From assembly GCA_039602395.1 (NCBI GenBank), contig JBCNJP010000010.1, positions 89,312,000 through 89,375,999 on the forward strand: a stretch of DNA of 64,000 nucleotides, given 5' to 3'. Below the pieces are notes generated by a model. That model was not told the DNA's origin. It ran no database searches and saw only the letters and a program-made list of their open reading frames with translations. Positions 47,678 to 58,164 of this stretch are shown here, piece after piece. The number at the start of each line of letters is the position of its first letter. Position 1 is the first letter of the stretch. Origin of the DNA: Deinandra increscens subsp. villosa (taxonomy: Eukaryota > Streptophyta > Magnoliopsida > Asterales > Asteraceae). Position numbers and translations under genes: made by a program.

Positions 47678-47760
47678 TGTTAACAGTTTCGCAGCCTATT
47701 CCTTTTATTCATGCAGCAACAAGCAAATCGGACCAGGAAAAAAAACACAATAAAAGATTT

Positions 47761-47832
47761 GGGGCTGGGGAGGTTCAAACCAGGGACCCCTCGGTCTCCA
47801 ACTACGGCGCCAACCAACTGCGCTACAGTCCC
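47761..47832 (-). tRNA. tRNA-like module 1 in left LTR, 72 nt
   Basis: Exactly 72 nt from GGGACTG to CAGCCCC. The acceptor pairs at 6 of 7 positions, D-stem GCGC/GCGC is perfect, box A is TAGCGCAGTTGG and box B GGTTTGAACCT. T- and anticodon stems are poor, so the anticodon cannot be assigned. It resembles elongator-Met-type tRNAs in the first 26 nt. It is identical in the right LTR (56741-56812). Confidence 0.55.
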
Positions 47833-49036
47833 AACAGTGCTAAGGATCAGTTCGTTAAGTATTTAACCCGTCCTATCCTGTTATCACTTTCTTCCACAAA
47901 ACTCCGGTGGCAGGAGTTTTATTCCGGTCACCGGAAAATCACGAAACCAAAAACAAACTGAAGGGATATGTGCGATTAACATAGGGGAATGGTTACCTTG
48001 AATTGGAAAGAAGAAAAAGCTAGTTGTTGAAGCCGAAATATGACCCGATCTCGAACCAGTTTCGAACTTGAACTCAATGTCGAGACGAACGAGGATGCCC
48101 CACGGGTTGCTGCTGTGCTCGCGATCACAGGGGTCGCCAAGTGGGGTTGTTTCGGTGGGAATTCGGCCGGAAATCTTGTGTTCACAGGAAAAAGAAAAAA
48201 ATCGAGATAGGAAGGGAGCGAGTTTGAGAGAATGATTGTGTATGGTTCAAATGAGTTTTACAATCTCCTTATGATTAATTTTGAGTGACCGATCGACTGG
48301 AACAAGTAGTAACCGATGAAATTGAAATCAGGTTTAAAGGAAAGTCGGTTACTGGAGAATTAATGTCGCTCGACTGTTCTTCTGAGACCCAAAAATTGAC
48401 TTTAATAAAGTGGCAGAATTGATCCCTCTCCATAATACCTAATGAGAGTCTAAGTTTGAGAAATTACACAACGGTCCTTCCAGGTTTATTATATATAATA
48501 CAAGTCTAGAAAATTACAAGCTGGGCCCCTAAACGTTTAAAAACATTAACGAACCCTCTAACAAAGTTAACGGAGATAACTTGACGGTGAATACCCGAGT
48601 GTATGCCAAAGCATATTTTAATGAACGACGTTTTATTTATAAAAATATATAACCTATATACGTTTCACATAAAATCATAGTTATAACTCAGTAACTATAC
48701 ATTTTAAATTTCTATAAAAATATAGAAACGCTTCGTGTAATTTATGTGACACGTCGTCACATAAAATCATAAAATGACATGCGTATATATATAAATATAT
48801 ACCACATAAAAATAATAAATATAATTGTCACATAAAATGACAAAACGTTTTCGTGAAATCATAAAATATAATTTATATAAAATTATAAATTATATAATTA
48901 TTCAAGTAAGTTAACCGACGTCTAAACTCATGTGCAACGTTCGTGTAACTATTCTAGTTAACCGATGTAACGGGCATTATCGAAATATAACACAAGTTAT
49001 TAACGGGGTTAACCTGGGAAATTTCCGGTTGTCACA

Positions 49037-49170
49037 TCATCCCCTTGTTAAGGAATTTTCATCCCGAAAATTGCCATAAGTTGCTATGGTTTCTGTGGAA
49101 GGAATAGAAAATTTTTTTGGGTTGCCACATCATCCCCTTGTTAAGGAAATTTTGTCCCAAAATTTAACTC
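49037..49170 (-). promoter_or_regulatory. Polypurine tract, tandemly duplicated
   Basis: The plus-strand phrase CACATCATCCCCTTGTTAAGG occurs at 49033-49053 and again at about 49126-49146. On the minus strand it is AACAAGGGGATGATGTG, a polypurine tract with the first bases of the LTR attached. The proximal copy abuts the LTR. The duplication includes four LTR-end bases and is also present at 58014-58134. Confidence 0.75.
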
Positions 49171-49187
49171 ATACCTTGATTAGATGT

Positions 49188-52100
49188 TCAGACTTGATCA
49201 AATAGGTGAGGATATTTCTTTCTCATCTGATCTTCTCGTTCCCACGTGAACTCCGGTCCACGCTTAGATTGCCATCTCACTTTGACGATGGGAATTTTAC
49301 TTCGTTTCAATGTTTTCTCCTCACGTCCCATGATTTCCACAGGTTGTTCGATAAATCGCAGTTGTTCATCGATTTTCAGTTCTTCTAATGGAACTATGAG
49401 AGTGTCATTTGTTAAACACTTCCTCAAGTTCGAAACGTGAAACACGCTGTGTACTCCATCCAATTCAGGAGGTAGATTTAAACGGTAAGCCACCGGACCA
49501 ATGCTTTCGGTGATCTCGAATGGTCCTACATAGCGAGGATTTAACTTCCCGCGCTTTCCAAAGCGTACAACGCCTTTCCATGGTGAGACTTTCAGCAGTA
49601 CGTTGTAGCCGACTTCGAATTCCAAAGGCCCTTCGGCGTTTATTTGCATAACTCTTTTGTCTATCTCTCGCCGCTTTCATGCGGTTTCTGATTTGCACGA
49701 TTCTCTCAGTGGTCTCGTGCACTAGTTCAGGTCCAGTAAGTTGACTCTCATCGACCTCGGCCCAACAGACCGGCGATCTGCATTTTCGTCCGTAAAGAGC
49801 GTCAAATGGAGCGGCTCCAATACTGGTATGGTAGTTGTTGTTATAGGAGAATTCTACCAGTGGTAAATGAGTCTCCCAATTTTTCCCGAAGTCGAGCACA
49901 CATGCTCTAAGCGTATCCTCGAGAGTTTGGATGGTACGTTCAGTCTGTCCATCTGTTTGAGGATGATACGCGGTACTCATATCTAAGCGAGTGCCCATCG
50001 CCGCTTGTAAGGATCCCTAAAAATTTGAAGCAAACCTAGGGTCTCGGTTTGAGATAATAGATAAAGGCACTCTATGGAGTTTGACAATCTCCTTGAGGTA
50101 TATCTTTGCAAGTTTCTTTGTTTTGTCACTTTCCTTGATAGCTAGGAAATGAGCGGATTTTGTTAATCGATCAACGATAATCCAAATCATATCGTTGCCG
50201 CCAGAAGAACGGGGCAACGTGATGAAATCCATCGAGATTTCTTCCCATTTCCATTTAGGAATTTTAGGTTGTTGCAGTAATCCTGCTGGCTTTTGATGTT
50301 CCATTTTGACCATTGCGCACGTCAAGCACTTGCTAACATATCTAGCGATGTCAGCTTTCATATTGGGCCACCAATATAATCCCTTTTAAGTCTTGATACA
50401 TTTTGTCTGAACCTGGATGGATCGAATAACAAGACTTGTGGGCCTCGTCCATCACCAGTTCTCTAAGATTTCCATGGAGAGGTACCCATATACGATCCTT
50501 ATAATAACGAAGTCCATCGGACTTAACCAGAAGTTCCATCGACGTCACGTAACGATTCAGACCCAAAATTTTCCTCCTTTAGGGCCTCTTTCTGAGCATC
50601 CCGGAGCCTATCCGGTAGCCCCGTATGGATCGTTAATTGGAGAGCTCGAACCTTTTTAGGCTTAACATGCTCCTTTCTACTCAAGGCATCGGCCACCACA
50701 TTGGCCTTGCCTGGATGGTACTTTATCGCAAGGTCGTAGTCGTTTAACAATTCGACCCACCTACGTTTTCTCTTGTTGAGTTCCTTCTGTTCAAATATGT
50801 GTTGGAGGCACTTCTGATCAGTGAATATCGTACACTTGGTACCGTATAAGTAGTGTCTCCAAAATTACAAGGCAAATACAACAGCGCCCAACTCTAAGTC
50901 GTGAGTTGTGTAATTCTTCTCATGGGACTTTAGTTGCCTTGACCCGTATGCGATGACTTTACCTCTTTGCATTAAAACACGTCCGAGTCCCTGGATTGAC
51001 GCGTCACAATAGACCTCAAAGTCGTCAATCCCATCAGGTAAAGATAATATAGGTGCAGTACAAAGTTTCTCTTTCAGAGTTTGGAAGGCTGTCTCTTCCT
51101 TGTCACCCCATCTGTTCTGAACCCCTTTGTGCGTAAGAGCGGTAAATGGTTGAGCTAACTGAGAAAATCCCTTTATAAAACGATGGTAGTAACCCGCTAA
51201 ACCTAGGAATTGGCGAATTTCCGTAGGAGCTCTGGGGGTAGACCAACTTTTAATTGCCTCAACCTTGGCTGGATCCACATGGATACCTTGCTCGTTGATG
51301 ATGTGACCCAGAAATTGAACCTCCCGGATCCAGAAATCGCACTTAGAGAATTTTGTATAGAGTTGTTCTTTCTTTAACAATTCTAAGATTAACCGCAGAT
51401 GTTCCTCGTGTTCTTCTTTTGTCTTAGAGTAGATGAGGATGTCATCGATGAACACTATGACGAATTTATCCAGATAGGGCTTGCACACCCGGTTCATGAG
51501 ATCCATGAACACGGCTGGGGCGTTTTCCAGTCCGAAAGGCATGACCAAGAATTCATAATGACCGTAGCGTGTTCTAAATGCTGTCTTTTCTATATCCACA
51601 TCGCGGACTCTGAGTTGATGGTAGCCAAACCTTAAATCAATCTTGGACTAGTAACTGGATCCTTGAAGCTAGTCAAAGAGATCATCTATTCGTGGAAGAG
51701 GGTATCGATTCTTGATAGTGACTTTGTTAAGCTCGCGGTAATCAATACACATCCTGAATGTGCCATCCTTCTTTTTGACGAATAACACAGGTGCTCCCCA
51801 TGGTGACGAGTTAGGTCTAATAAAACCTTTATCTAGCAGTTCCTATAGTTGTGTGGATAGCTCATTCAATTCGTCCACTGCTAGACGATATGGTGCACGC
51901 GCGATCGGAGCTGCTCCTGGAGCGAGGTCAATCCCAAATTCTACTTGCCGATGCGGAGGAATGCCATGTAACTCCTCAGGAAATACCTTTGGGTAATCAC
52001 GTACGATCGAGAAGTATTCGATTTCTCTATCCACCCTAGTTTGGTCCGTAACTATGGCCAGGATTGCCACGTGTCCTTTCTGAAGACACTTCTGCGCTTT

Positions 52101-52673
52101 AAGGTATGATATGATTCCGGAGACAGCACCTCCCTTTTCACCCTGAATCGAGAGTACTTCTCCTCCTGCTACGGGTATTCGTATGAGTTTTTCTTAACAG
52201 TCGATTTCCGCCTGATGTTTGGATAGCCAATCCATGCCCACTATGACGTCGAAACTACCGATGGTAAAAGTCATAAGGTCTATACTTAGTTTATGACCAG
52301 ATAGTTCTAATGTGCAGTTTTCAACCAAGTGAGTGGTGTCAAGAAGCTTACCATTTGCTAATTCAACCGTATACCTAGCTTTTAGTGGAGTTTGAGTAGC
52401 CTTAATCAACTTACAGAACTTAGTCGAGATAAAACTTTTCTCAGCACCAGTATCAAATAAGACATTTGCGAAGTAGTTGTTTAGAAGAAACTTACCGATA
52501 ATGACGTTGGCATCATTTCTTGCTTCACCAGAACCCATAACGAAAGCTCGCCCTTTGGCGCCATCTCCACCGTTTCTACCACCATCACCGCCATTGTTAT
52601 TGTTGTTACGGGGGTTATTGTTGTTTCCAACATTGTTGTTATTCTTTTGAAGTTGTGGGCAGTCCCTCTTCAA
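49188..52673 (-). pseudogene. Gypsy pol remnant: PR, RT, RNase H, integrase, chromodomain
   Basis: Order on the minus strand: protease with VLFDTGAEKSFIS (~52450); RT from about 51990, with RPNSSPWGAPVLFVKKKDGT, stops near 51672, 51651 and 51842, and the catalytic FIDD in IVFIDDILIYS (~51440); RNase H with VYCDASIQGLGRVLMQRGK and VVADALSRK (~50700), broken by a stop near 50863; integrase with a frameshifted zinc region (~50380-50460), core Asp in ISMDFITLP, Asn in place of Asp in SIISNRDPRF, and Glu in DGQTERTIQTLED (~49950). A frameshift near 49650 precedes the final 153 residues, which end in a chromodomain (VKVRWQSKRGPEFTWEREDQ). The gene is inactive as it stands. Confidence 0.9.
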
Positions 52674-52860
52674 GTTTCCTGACTTTCCACATTCATAACA
52701 CCCCCTAGGGCCTTCATTATTATACCTCTGGTTCTGATTCTGATTCAGATTCTGGTTAGGACGGTTTAGTAATTCACCCCAACAGTTCTTGTCCTCATAA
52801 CCCCCTTTACCACAACGCTCACAAGTGAGTTTCTTGCATGCCCCATTGTGGTGTTGGTTT
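52660..52860 (-). pseudogene. Gypsy Gag zinc-knuckle region, His replaced
   Basis: Two knuckle-like motifs are readable: C-E-R-C-G-K-G-G-Y-E-D-K-N-C and C-Y-E-C-G-K-S-G-N-L-K-R-D-C. In both the zinc-binding His of the CCHC pattern is changed (Tyr and Asn respectively). The surrounding sequence is asparagine-rich low complexity (AAC/AAT repeats). Confidence 0.7.
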
Positions 52861-52968
52861 TACAGATTGCAAAAAGGCGCTCGTCCCTTGTACCCATTGT
52901 GATTTTGATTACTACCACCTTGGCGATTCTGATTACCGCCCCCACTGTTGGTGTTACGGTTATTATAG

Positions 52969-53858
52969 TCACCCCTGGAGTTGTTGTACTTCTTGTTTTT
53001 GATTGTGAGAGTTGGAGGATCTCCCATTGTTGTTTCCACTACCATTGTTGTTGTTGTTACTAGAGTCGTCATCTCTCTTTCTTTTCCCATCCAGGGCAGT
53101 TTTGGGGACCTTTCTGGGTGGCAATGTTCCTTGCTCTATGGCCTGGTCAGTCAGCTTATGGGCCAACCTGATAGCATTCTACACATTTGCAGGGTTTAAG
53201 GCAGTAACCATCCCCTTGATCTGTGGAGCTAACCCATCCACGTACCTTTCAATCCTTTTGAAGTCAGCATCAACCATCGTAGGACACATCACCGCTTACT
53301 CATGGTAGCGAGCGGTGTACTCTTCAACCTCAAAACTTACCATTTTCAAGTTCTGGAACTCACCTTCCAACCTTTTGACCTGGTCGCGAGGACAATACTC
53401 CTCCATCATGGCATCCTTAAATTCCTGCCAAGTCATAGCATTCTCTGCGTCGAGCCCTAGCATTTGGATTTGCGCGTTCCACCAAGTGAGGGCAGCTCCC
53501 TCGAGTGTAGCGGTTGCGAAATTGACCCGATTTGCAACTGGGCAGTTGCACATTGAGAACACCTTTTCTGATTTCTCGAGCCATCGTAGTAGACCCACGG
53601 CTCCTTCATCACCCTTTCACGTGAGTGGCTTACAATCCATGTAAGTTTTAAAGGTGCACTGAGCTGGGCCTTGATTGTTTCATGAAATTATTTTAGAGAA
53701 TAATTTTTGAGAGTGAGAGAAAAAAAAATGTAGTCAATTTTTCATCTGTTTTACTTACCACCGTTATTGTTTCTTTGTGCTTGAGCCGCAGCGAGTGTTG
53801 CCGCAACGTTTTCGTTTATCAAAGCCAGGATCTGAGCTGCTGTGAGGTGTTCAGCCAT
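52969..53858 (-). pseudogene. Gypsy Gag (capsid region), broken; candidate 89-nt intron
   Basis: The start MAEHLTAAQILALINENVAA at 53858 is typical of plant Gypsy gags. After NNNGG the frame enters GTAAGTAAAACAG..., an AT-rich stretch with a T9/CTCTC pyrimidine run, and resumes after CAATCAAG at 53669 with PAQCTFKTYMDCKPLT in the same frame, as if 53758-53670 were an intron. The capsid domain follows (EGAVGLLRWLEKSEKVFSMC; LEGAALTWWNAQ; FKDAMMEEYCPRDQVKRLEG). Stops at about 53618, 53296 and 53180 break it. Gag would assemble the virus-like particle. Confidence 0.8.
53670..53758 (-). other. Putative 89-nt intron in Gypsy gag
   Basis: Donor G|GTAAGT (53758), U-rich tract CATTTTTTTTTCTCTC, acceptor CAAG|G (53670). 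Removing these 89 nt (not a multiple of 3) keeps gag in frame, whereas the unspliced frame stops at once (TAA at 53753-53751). Splicing is not demonstrated; a chance insertion in a decayed copy is the alternative. Confidence 0.5.
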
Positions 53859-54174
53859 GATTCTGTTTGTCATACAAACATTTCCATGATCAATATACCC
53901 AATATTAATTTCATTATATACGTTAGCACGCATACAACCAAAAAATTAATATATCCAAAATTAATTTCATTGAGTACTAAACAATTATTCATGCATTCAT
54001 CCATCACACGAAATAATTTTTAGAAACACATTGGAAAAATAAAGATGAAATATCGATTACAAAATTTAAAATCCAACCATAATGTATCTCAGCATTTGAA
54101 ACATTTAAAATAAAATGAACACCCAGTCAATTTTATTCGAAGTAACAAAATAAAAGAAAAGAAGACAGATTAGA

Positions 54175-54873
54175 TCAAGGATCGATAACATCTGGTTCTT
54201 CCTCCATGTCCTCTTGAGGCTCCTCCTCAAAAGGTTCTTCCTTGAAGGGTTCCTCATCTTCTTCCTGAACAGGAGCTCCTTGGACCTGTAGGGCTGCCAT
54301 TTGAGCTTGGAGGGCGGCGACCTGTGCTGCTAGTGCCGCGTTGGAGTGTTGAAGCGCTGCATTGGAATGTTGTAGTGTAGTAATCTGATGTTGTGCTTGA
54401 TGCAGTCCATGCTCTAAATCTGCTGGATTGGGTCGCGACTCAAGCTTAGTGACCCTGTCACAGATACCCATTACCCCCTGGGACAAGTTATAGTGGTATG
54501 TATCTCTCTCCTTCTGTTCATCCCGCACTAGCTCGAGTTCCCTATCACGGGTGCGATTGCTGATGGAATTGTGCTCGAGTTTTCTAAGTGTGTCGTCATA
54601 AGCTGCTATCAGTCCCGCAATGACCCTCTGCAAATCAAAGGGTAGGTCGACCCTGTTTGGCACATGATACCTATCAAGCAACCGATACATCGTCGGATTC
54701 AGTCAGCTATAATCGTCTGGTACACACCTATTAGGGCGTAGGTGCTGATCCCGAAGGAAGTCCATTAATGTGTACCCAGGCTGCTCAGGCTCACGGCCTT
54801 GTTGGTTGGAGGATGAGGACTGTTCGTTGGCAATTTTCTTTCTCTTACCCCTCGTGTTGTCGTGTGGTGCCAT
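54175..54873 (-). pseudogene. ORF1 upstream of gag: coiled-coil, acidic C-terminus
   Basis: The 232-residue frame starts MAPHDNTRGKRKKIANEQSS at 54873 and has one in-frame TGA (~54703), where the other copy codes Trp. It has a basic Ser/Gln-rich N-terminus, a helical middle (MYRLLDRYHVPNRVDLPFDL; LEHNSISNRTRDRELELVRD), a heptad-like alanine/leucine/glutamine coiled coil with internal repeats (LQHSNAALQHSNAALAAQVA), and an acidic tail (EEPF repeats, DVIDP). It lies between PBS and gag, about 320 bp before the gag ATG. It matches no standard Gypsy domain; Ogre-type elements also carry an ORF before gag, but I see no sign of kinship. Function unknown. Confidence 0.75.
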
Positions 54874-55035
54874 ACTGTCAGAACCCAGACAAACACAAAC
54901 AAATGAAAAACAACCTAATGTGAGTAATCGATTTTTGGCACGCGGAAAGAAAATGTTTTTGTGAATTGTTGTAACTAATGTTCAAAAACAGTTACAGTTT
55001 AGAATTTTTGAGAATTCTAGTTCTCTGCAACCAAG

Positions 55036-55048
55036 GGCTCTGATACCA
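55036..55048 (-). promoter_or_regulatory. Primer-binding site, right LTR
   Basis: Minus strand TGGTATCAGAGCC, 3 nt beyond the LTR end at 55052; marks 55052-58017 as 5' LTR of the complete unit. Confidence 0.88.
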
Positions 55049-56586
55049 ATCTGTCACACCCCCAATTTCCACTAACGGAGTTTTACCGCGTGGGGTGTGA
55101 TCCAGACTAGGACCCGAGTCATTAGTTACATCAAACATAAGTTAAGGGTTCAAAATATAAATATATTTCCAAACGGGAAATATCAAAACCAGAGTTCAAA
55201 GTTTAGCGGAAGCACATAAAAGTCAAGTTGCGCGAACAAGCGCCCGATAAGTAAATACCAGTTCCAGTTTAAAAGATTTGAAAATCAAATTTCCAAAATA
55301 AAAAGGTTTTAGCCAACGTACGTGCCCAAAAATCCGATACTCCTAGCGTCCTGCAAAGCATGCACAACAAGCATGTGTCAACTAATGTTGGTGAGTTCAC
55401 ATAAGCACATAAGTATAACTAGTATAAATATGCAGTACATATACAACATTATTTATTCGTATGTAAGTATGTATATTACAAGTACAATCCATATCGTAGG
55501 TAGCGAGCCTAAGTTCATGTCACTAAAACATTCGCAACCGAAGCTAACCAATTAGTTGTAGAAATAATTCCTTACGTGTTTTGCCTTCCCTGTGCCTACT
55601 CGATCACGGTAAGTTTAGGCTGACATTTTCCTCAGTCCGAACGCCAGTCGGGTGGTGCATCTCGTGCCCGCTGAGAGGGGTTTGTCAGACCCCAGTAGTA
55701 CTACCCAATATCCCCTCGCAATTTGCTATTAACGGTTCGATAAGTAAGGACTTGAAAGATAAAGCATTTTACATGAACATGTGATATATACTGGATTTCT
55801 ACTTTAATCATACATAATAGTTGTCGTGTTATCACCCTAACCCGGGTGTAACGTGTTTGCGTGTGTTATCGCCCAAAACCAGACGTAACGTAAAAGGTTG
55901 TGTAACTCACCTTAGGGTGCGCTGCTACAATTTAGTAGGACTTCAAGCTTTGCATAACTACCGAGCACCTATCGATTTTACATACGTAAGTGTGTGTCCG
56001 CACATGAATAACATAGCCTAGTCGATGGTATTAAATCAAGTGATTCCAATTATGACGAAGGTCACAATTTCAATTCATGACGAAAATCGTTTGTTCGAAA
56101 GTAGTCAGAATGACACTTAAATCAAAGACGTAAGGATTTATGAAAATCAATGCGCGTAGGTTATCCCAAATAATAAATATAGGGATCATCGGTAAATATA
56201 TATTCGTAATTATGAATATCGAGGTGGAGTCGAAAAATGAAATAAAACGTCCTAAATATCTATTTATATGTAGTGACATAAATTCAAAAGTTTAAAGAAC
56301 ACCTTTAAAACGTACGCTTGTGAATATGTGCATAACAATTAAATCAAATATATATTTACATATATATTTCTATGTTTAAAACTAGTTTATATTAATATGA
56401 ACAAAACCATAAGTTTTTAATTCTTTTAAAGGATAGGGTTTCCATAAAATAAAAATCCAACGAGAAACCTAACGGGGTCTAGGAAAACTTCACGAGACGA
56501 GATTTAATAGTCGTTTACTAATACGTTTGAGTTTTGGGCCAAGAAGCATTTCAAATCATTAAAAAGAAATAAAACAAGTGAAATAT

Positions 56587-56658
56587 GGGTCACGGGACTC
56601 GAACCCGTGACCTGGACGTTATAACACAGCACCCTAGCCACTGGGCTAGGAGATCGTT
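56587..56658 (-). tRNA. tRNA-like module 2 in right LTR
   Basis: Counterpart of 47606-47677. The T-arm CACGGGTTCGAGTCCCGTG pairs perfectly here, so this copy is slightly closer to a tRNA; box A is TAGCCCAGTGG, but the acceptor stem is still unpaired. Confidence 0.5.
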
Positions 56659-56740
56659 CGTTAACAGTTTCGCAGCCCATTCCTTTTATTCATGCAGCAA
56701 CAAGCAAATCGGACCAGGAAAAAAACACAATAAAAGATTT

Positions 56741-56812
56741 GGGGCTGGGGAGGTTCAAACCAGGGACCCCTCGGTCTCCAACTACGGCGCCAACCAACTG
56801 CGCTACAGTCCC
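56741..56812 (-). tRNA. tRNA-like module 1 in right LTR, 72 nt
   Basis: Identical to 47761-47832: 72 nt with acceptor GGGACTG/CAGCCCC, perfect D-stem, A and B boxes present, weak T-stem and no assignable anticodon. Confidence 0.55.
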
Positions 56813-58017
56813 AACAGTGCTAAGGATCAGTTCGTTAAGTATTTAACCCGTCCTATCCTGTTATCACTTTCTTCCACAAAACTCCGGTGGCAGGAGTTTT
56901 ATTCCGGTCACCGGAAAATCACGAAACCAAAAACAAACTGAAGGGATATGTGCGATTAACATAGGGGAATGGTTACCTTGAATTGGAAAGGAGAAAAAGC
57001 TAGTTGTTGAAGCCGAAATATGACCCGATCTCGAACCCGTTTCGAACTTGAACTCAATGTCGAGACGAACGAGGATGCCCCACGGGTTGCTGCTGTGCTC
57101 GCGACCACAGGGGTCGCCAAGTGGGGTTGTTTCGGTGGGGATTCGGCCGGAAATCTTGAGTTCACAGGAAAAAGAAAAAAAAACGAGATAGGAAGGGAGA
57201 GAGTTTGAGAGAATGATTGTGTATGGTTCAAATGAGTTTTACAATCTCCTTATGATTAATTTTGAGTGACCGATCGACTGGAACAAGTAGTAACCGATGA
57301 AATTGAAATAAGGTTTAAAGGAAAGTCGGTTACTGGAGAATTAATATCGCTCGACTGTTCTTCTGAGACCCAAAAATTGACTTTGATAATGTGGCAGAAT
57401 TGGTCCCTCTCCATAATACCTAATGAGAGTCTAAGTTTGAGAAATTACACAACGGTCCTTCCAGGTTTACCATATATAATACAAGTATAGAAAATTACAA
57501 GCTGGGCCCCTAAACGTTTAAAAACATTAACGGACCCTCTAACAAAGTTAACGAAGATAACTTGACGGTGAATACCTGAGTGTATGCCAAAGCATATTTT
57601 AATGAACGACGTTTTATATATAAAAATATATAACCTATATACGTTTCACATAAAATCATAGTTATAACTCAATAACTATACATTTTAAATTCCTATAAAA
57701 ATACAGAAATGCTTCGTGTAATTTACGTGACACGGCATCACATAAAATCATAAAATGACATGCGTATATATATAAATATATACCATATCAAAATAATAAA
57801 TATAATTGTCACATAAAATGACAAAATGTTTTCATGAAATCATAAAATATAATTTATATAAAATTATAAATTATATAATTATTCAAGTAAGTTAACCAAC
57901 GTCTAGACTCATGTGCAACGTTCGTGTAACAATTCTAGTTAACCGAAGTAACGGGCATTAGCGAAATATAACATAAGTTATTGACGGGGTTAACCTGGGA
58001 AATTGCCGGTTTTCACA

Positions 58018-58164
58018 TCATCCCTTTGTTAAGGAATTTTCGTCCTGAAAATTGCCTTAAGTTGCTATGGTTTCTGTGGAAGGAATAGAAATTTTTTTAG
58101 GGTTGCCACATCATCCCCTTGTTAAGGAAATTTTGTCCCAAAATCCAACTCATACCTTGATTAG
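58018..58164 (-). mobile_element. 3' internal end of a further Gypsy unit
   Basis: Matches 49037-49183 including the duplicated polypurine tract and stops 4 nt before the position of the pol stop codon. It shows that the right LTR also once served as 3' LTR of an upstream unit, now missing. Confidence 0.85.

Larger units (their letters stand above)
46071..49036 (-). mobile_element. Gypsy LTR, left copy (2966 bp)
   Basis: Plus orientation TGTCACACCCCC...GGTTGTCACA, i.e. TGTGACAACC...GGGTGTGACA in sense. It has the same length as the right copy, with few differences. It is flanked on the right by the polypurine tract of the complete unit and on the left by a PBS, and so has both 3' and 5' LTR contexts. 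It contains two tRNA-like modules (47761-47832 and 47606-47677). Short frames inside are not genes. Confidence 0.92.
55052..58017 (-). mobile_element. Gypsy LTR, right copy (2966 bp)
   Basis: Plus orientation TGTCACACCCCC...CCGGTTTTCACA; the outer TGTGAC has become TGTGAA in sense. It is collinear with 46071-49036, including the two tRNA-like modules. Frames at 56585-56941, 55581-55784 and others are LTR sequence shared between copies and are not considered genes. Confidence 0.92.
44934..58164 (-). mobile_element. Tandem Gypsy chromovirus structure, ~9-kb period
   Basis: On the minus strand the order is: 3' end of an internal region (58164-58018), LTR (58017-55052), complete internal region (55051-49037), LTR (49036-46071), 5' part of a second internal region (46070-44934). 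44934-49183 therefore repeats as 53881-58164 with high identity, and both LTRs are 2966 bp long. Breakpoints lie 22 bp before the gag start position (44934, equivalent to 53881) and just before the pol stop codon position (58164, equivalent to 49183). No target duplication is evident. It is a Tekay/Del-like element with C-terminal chromodomain. Confidence 0.85.

Noticed and set aside
47761..47832. Functional tRNA gene
   Set aside because: Acceptor and D stems pair but T and anticodon stems do not; no anticodon can be assigned. Kept only as tRNA-like module.
56585..56941. 118-codon frame in right LTR (and 47677-47961 in left)
   Set aside because: Runs across tRNA-like modules and LTR DNA; shared only because the LTRs are near-identical.
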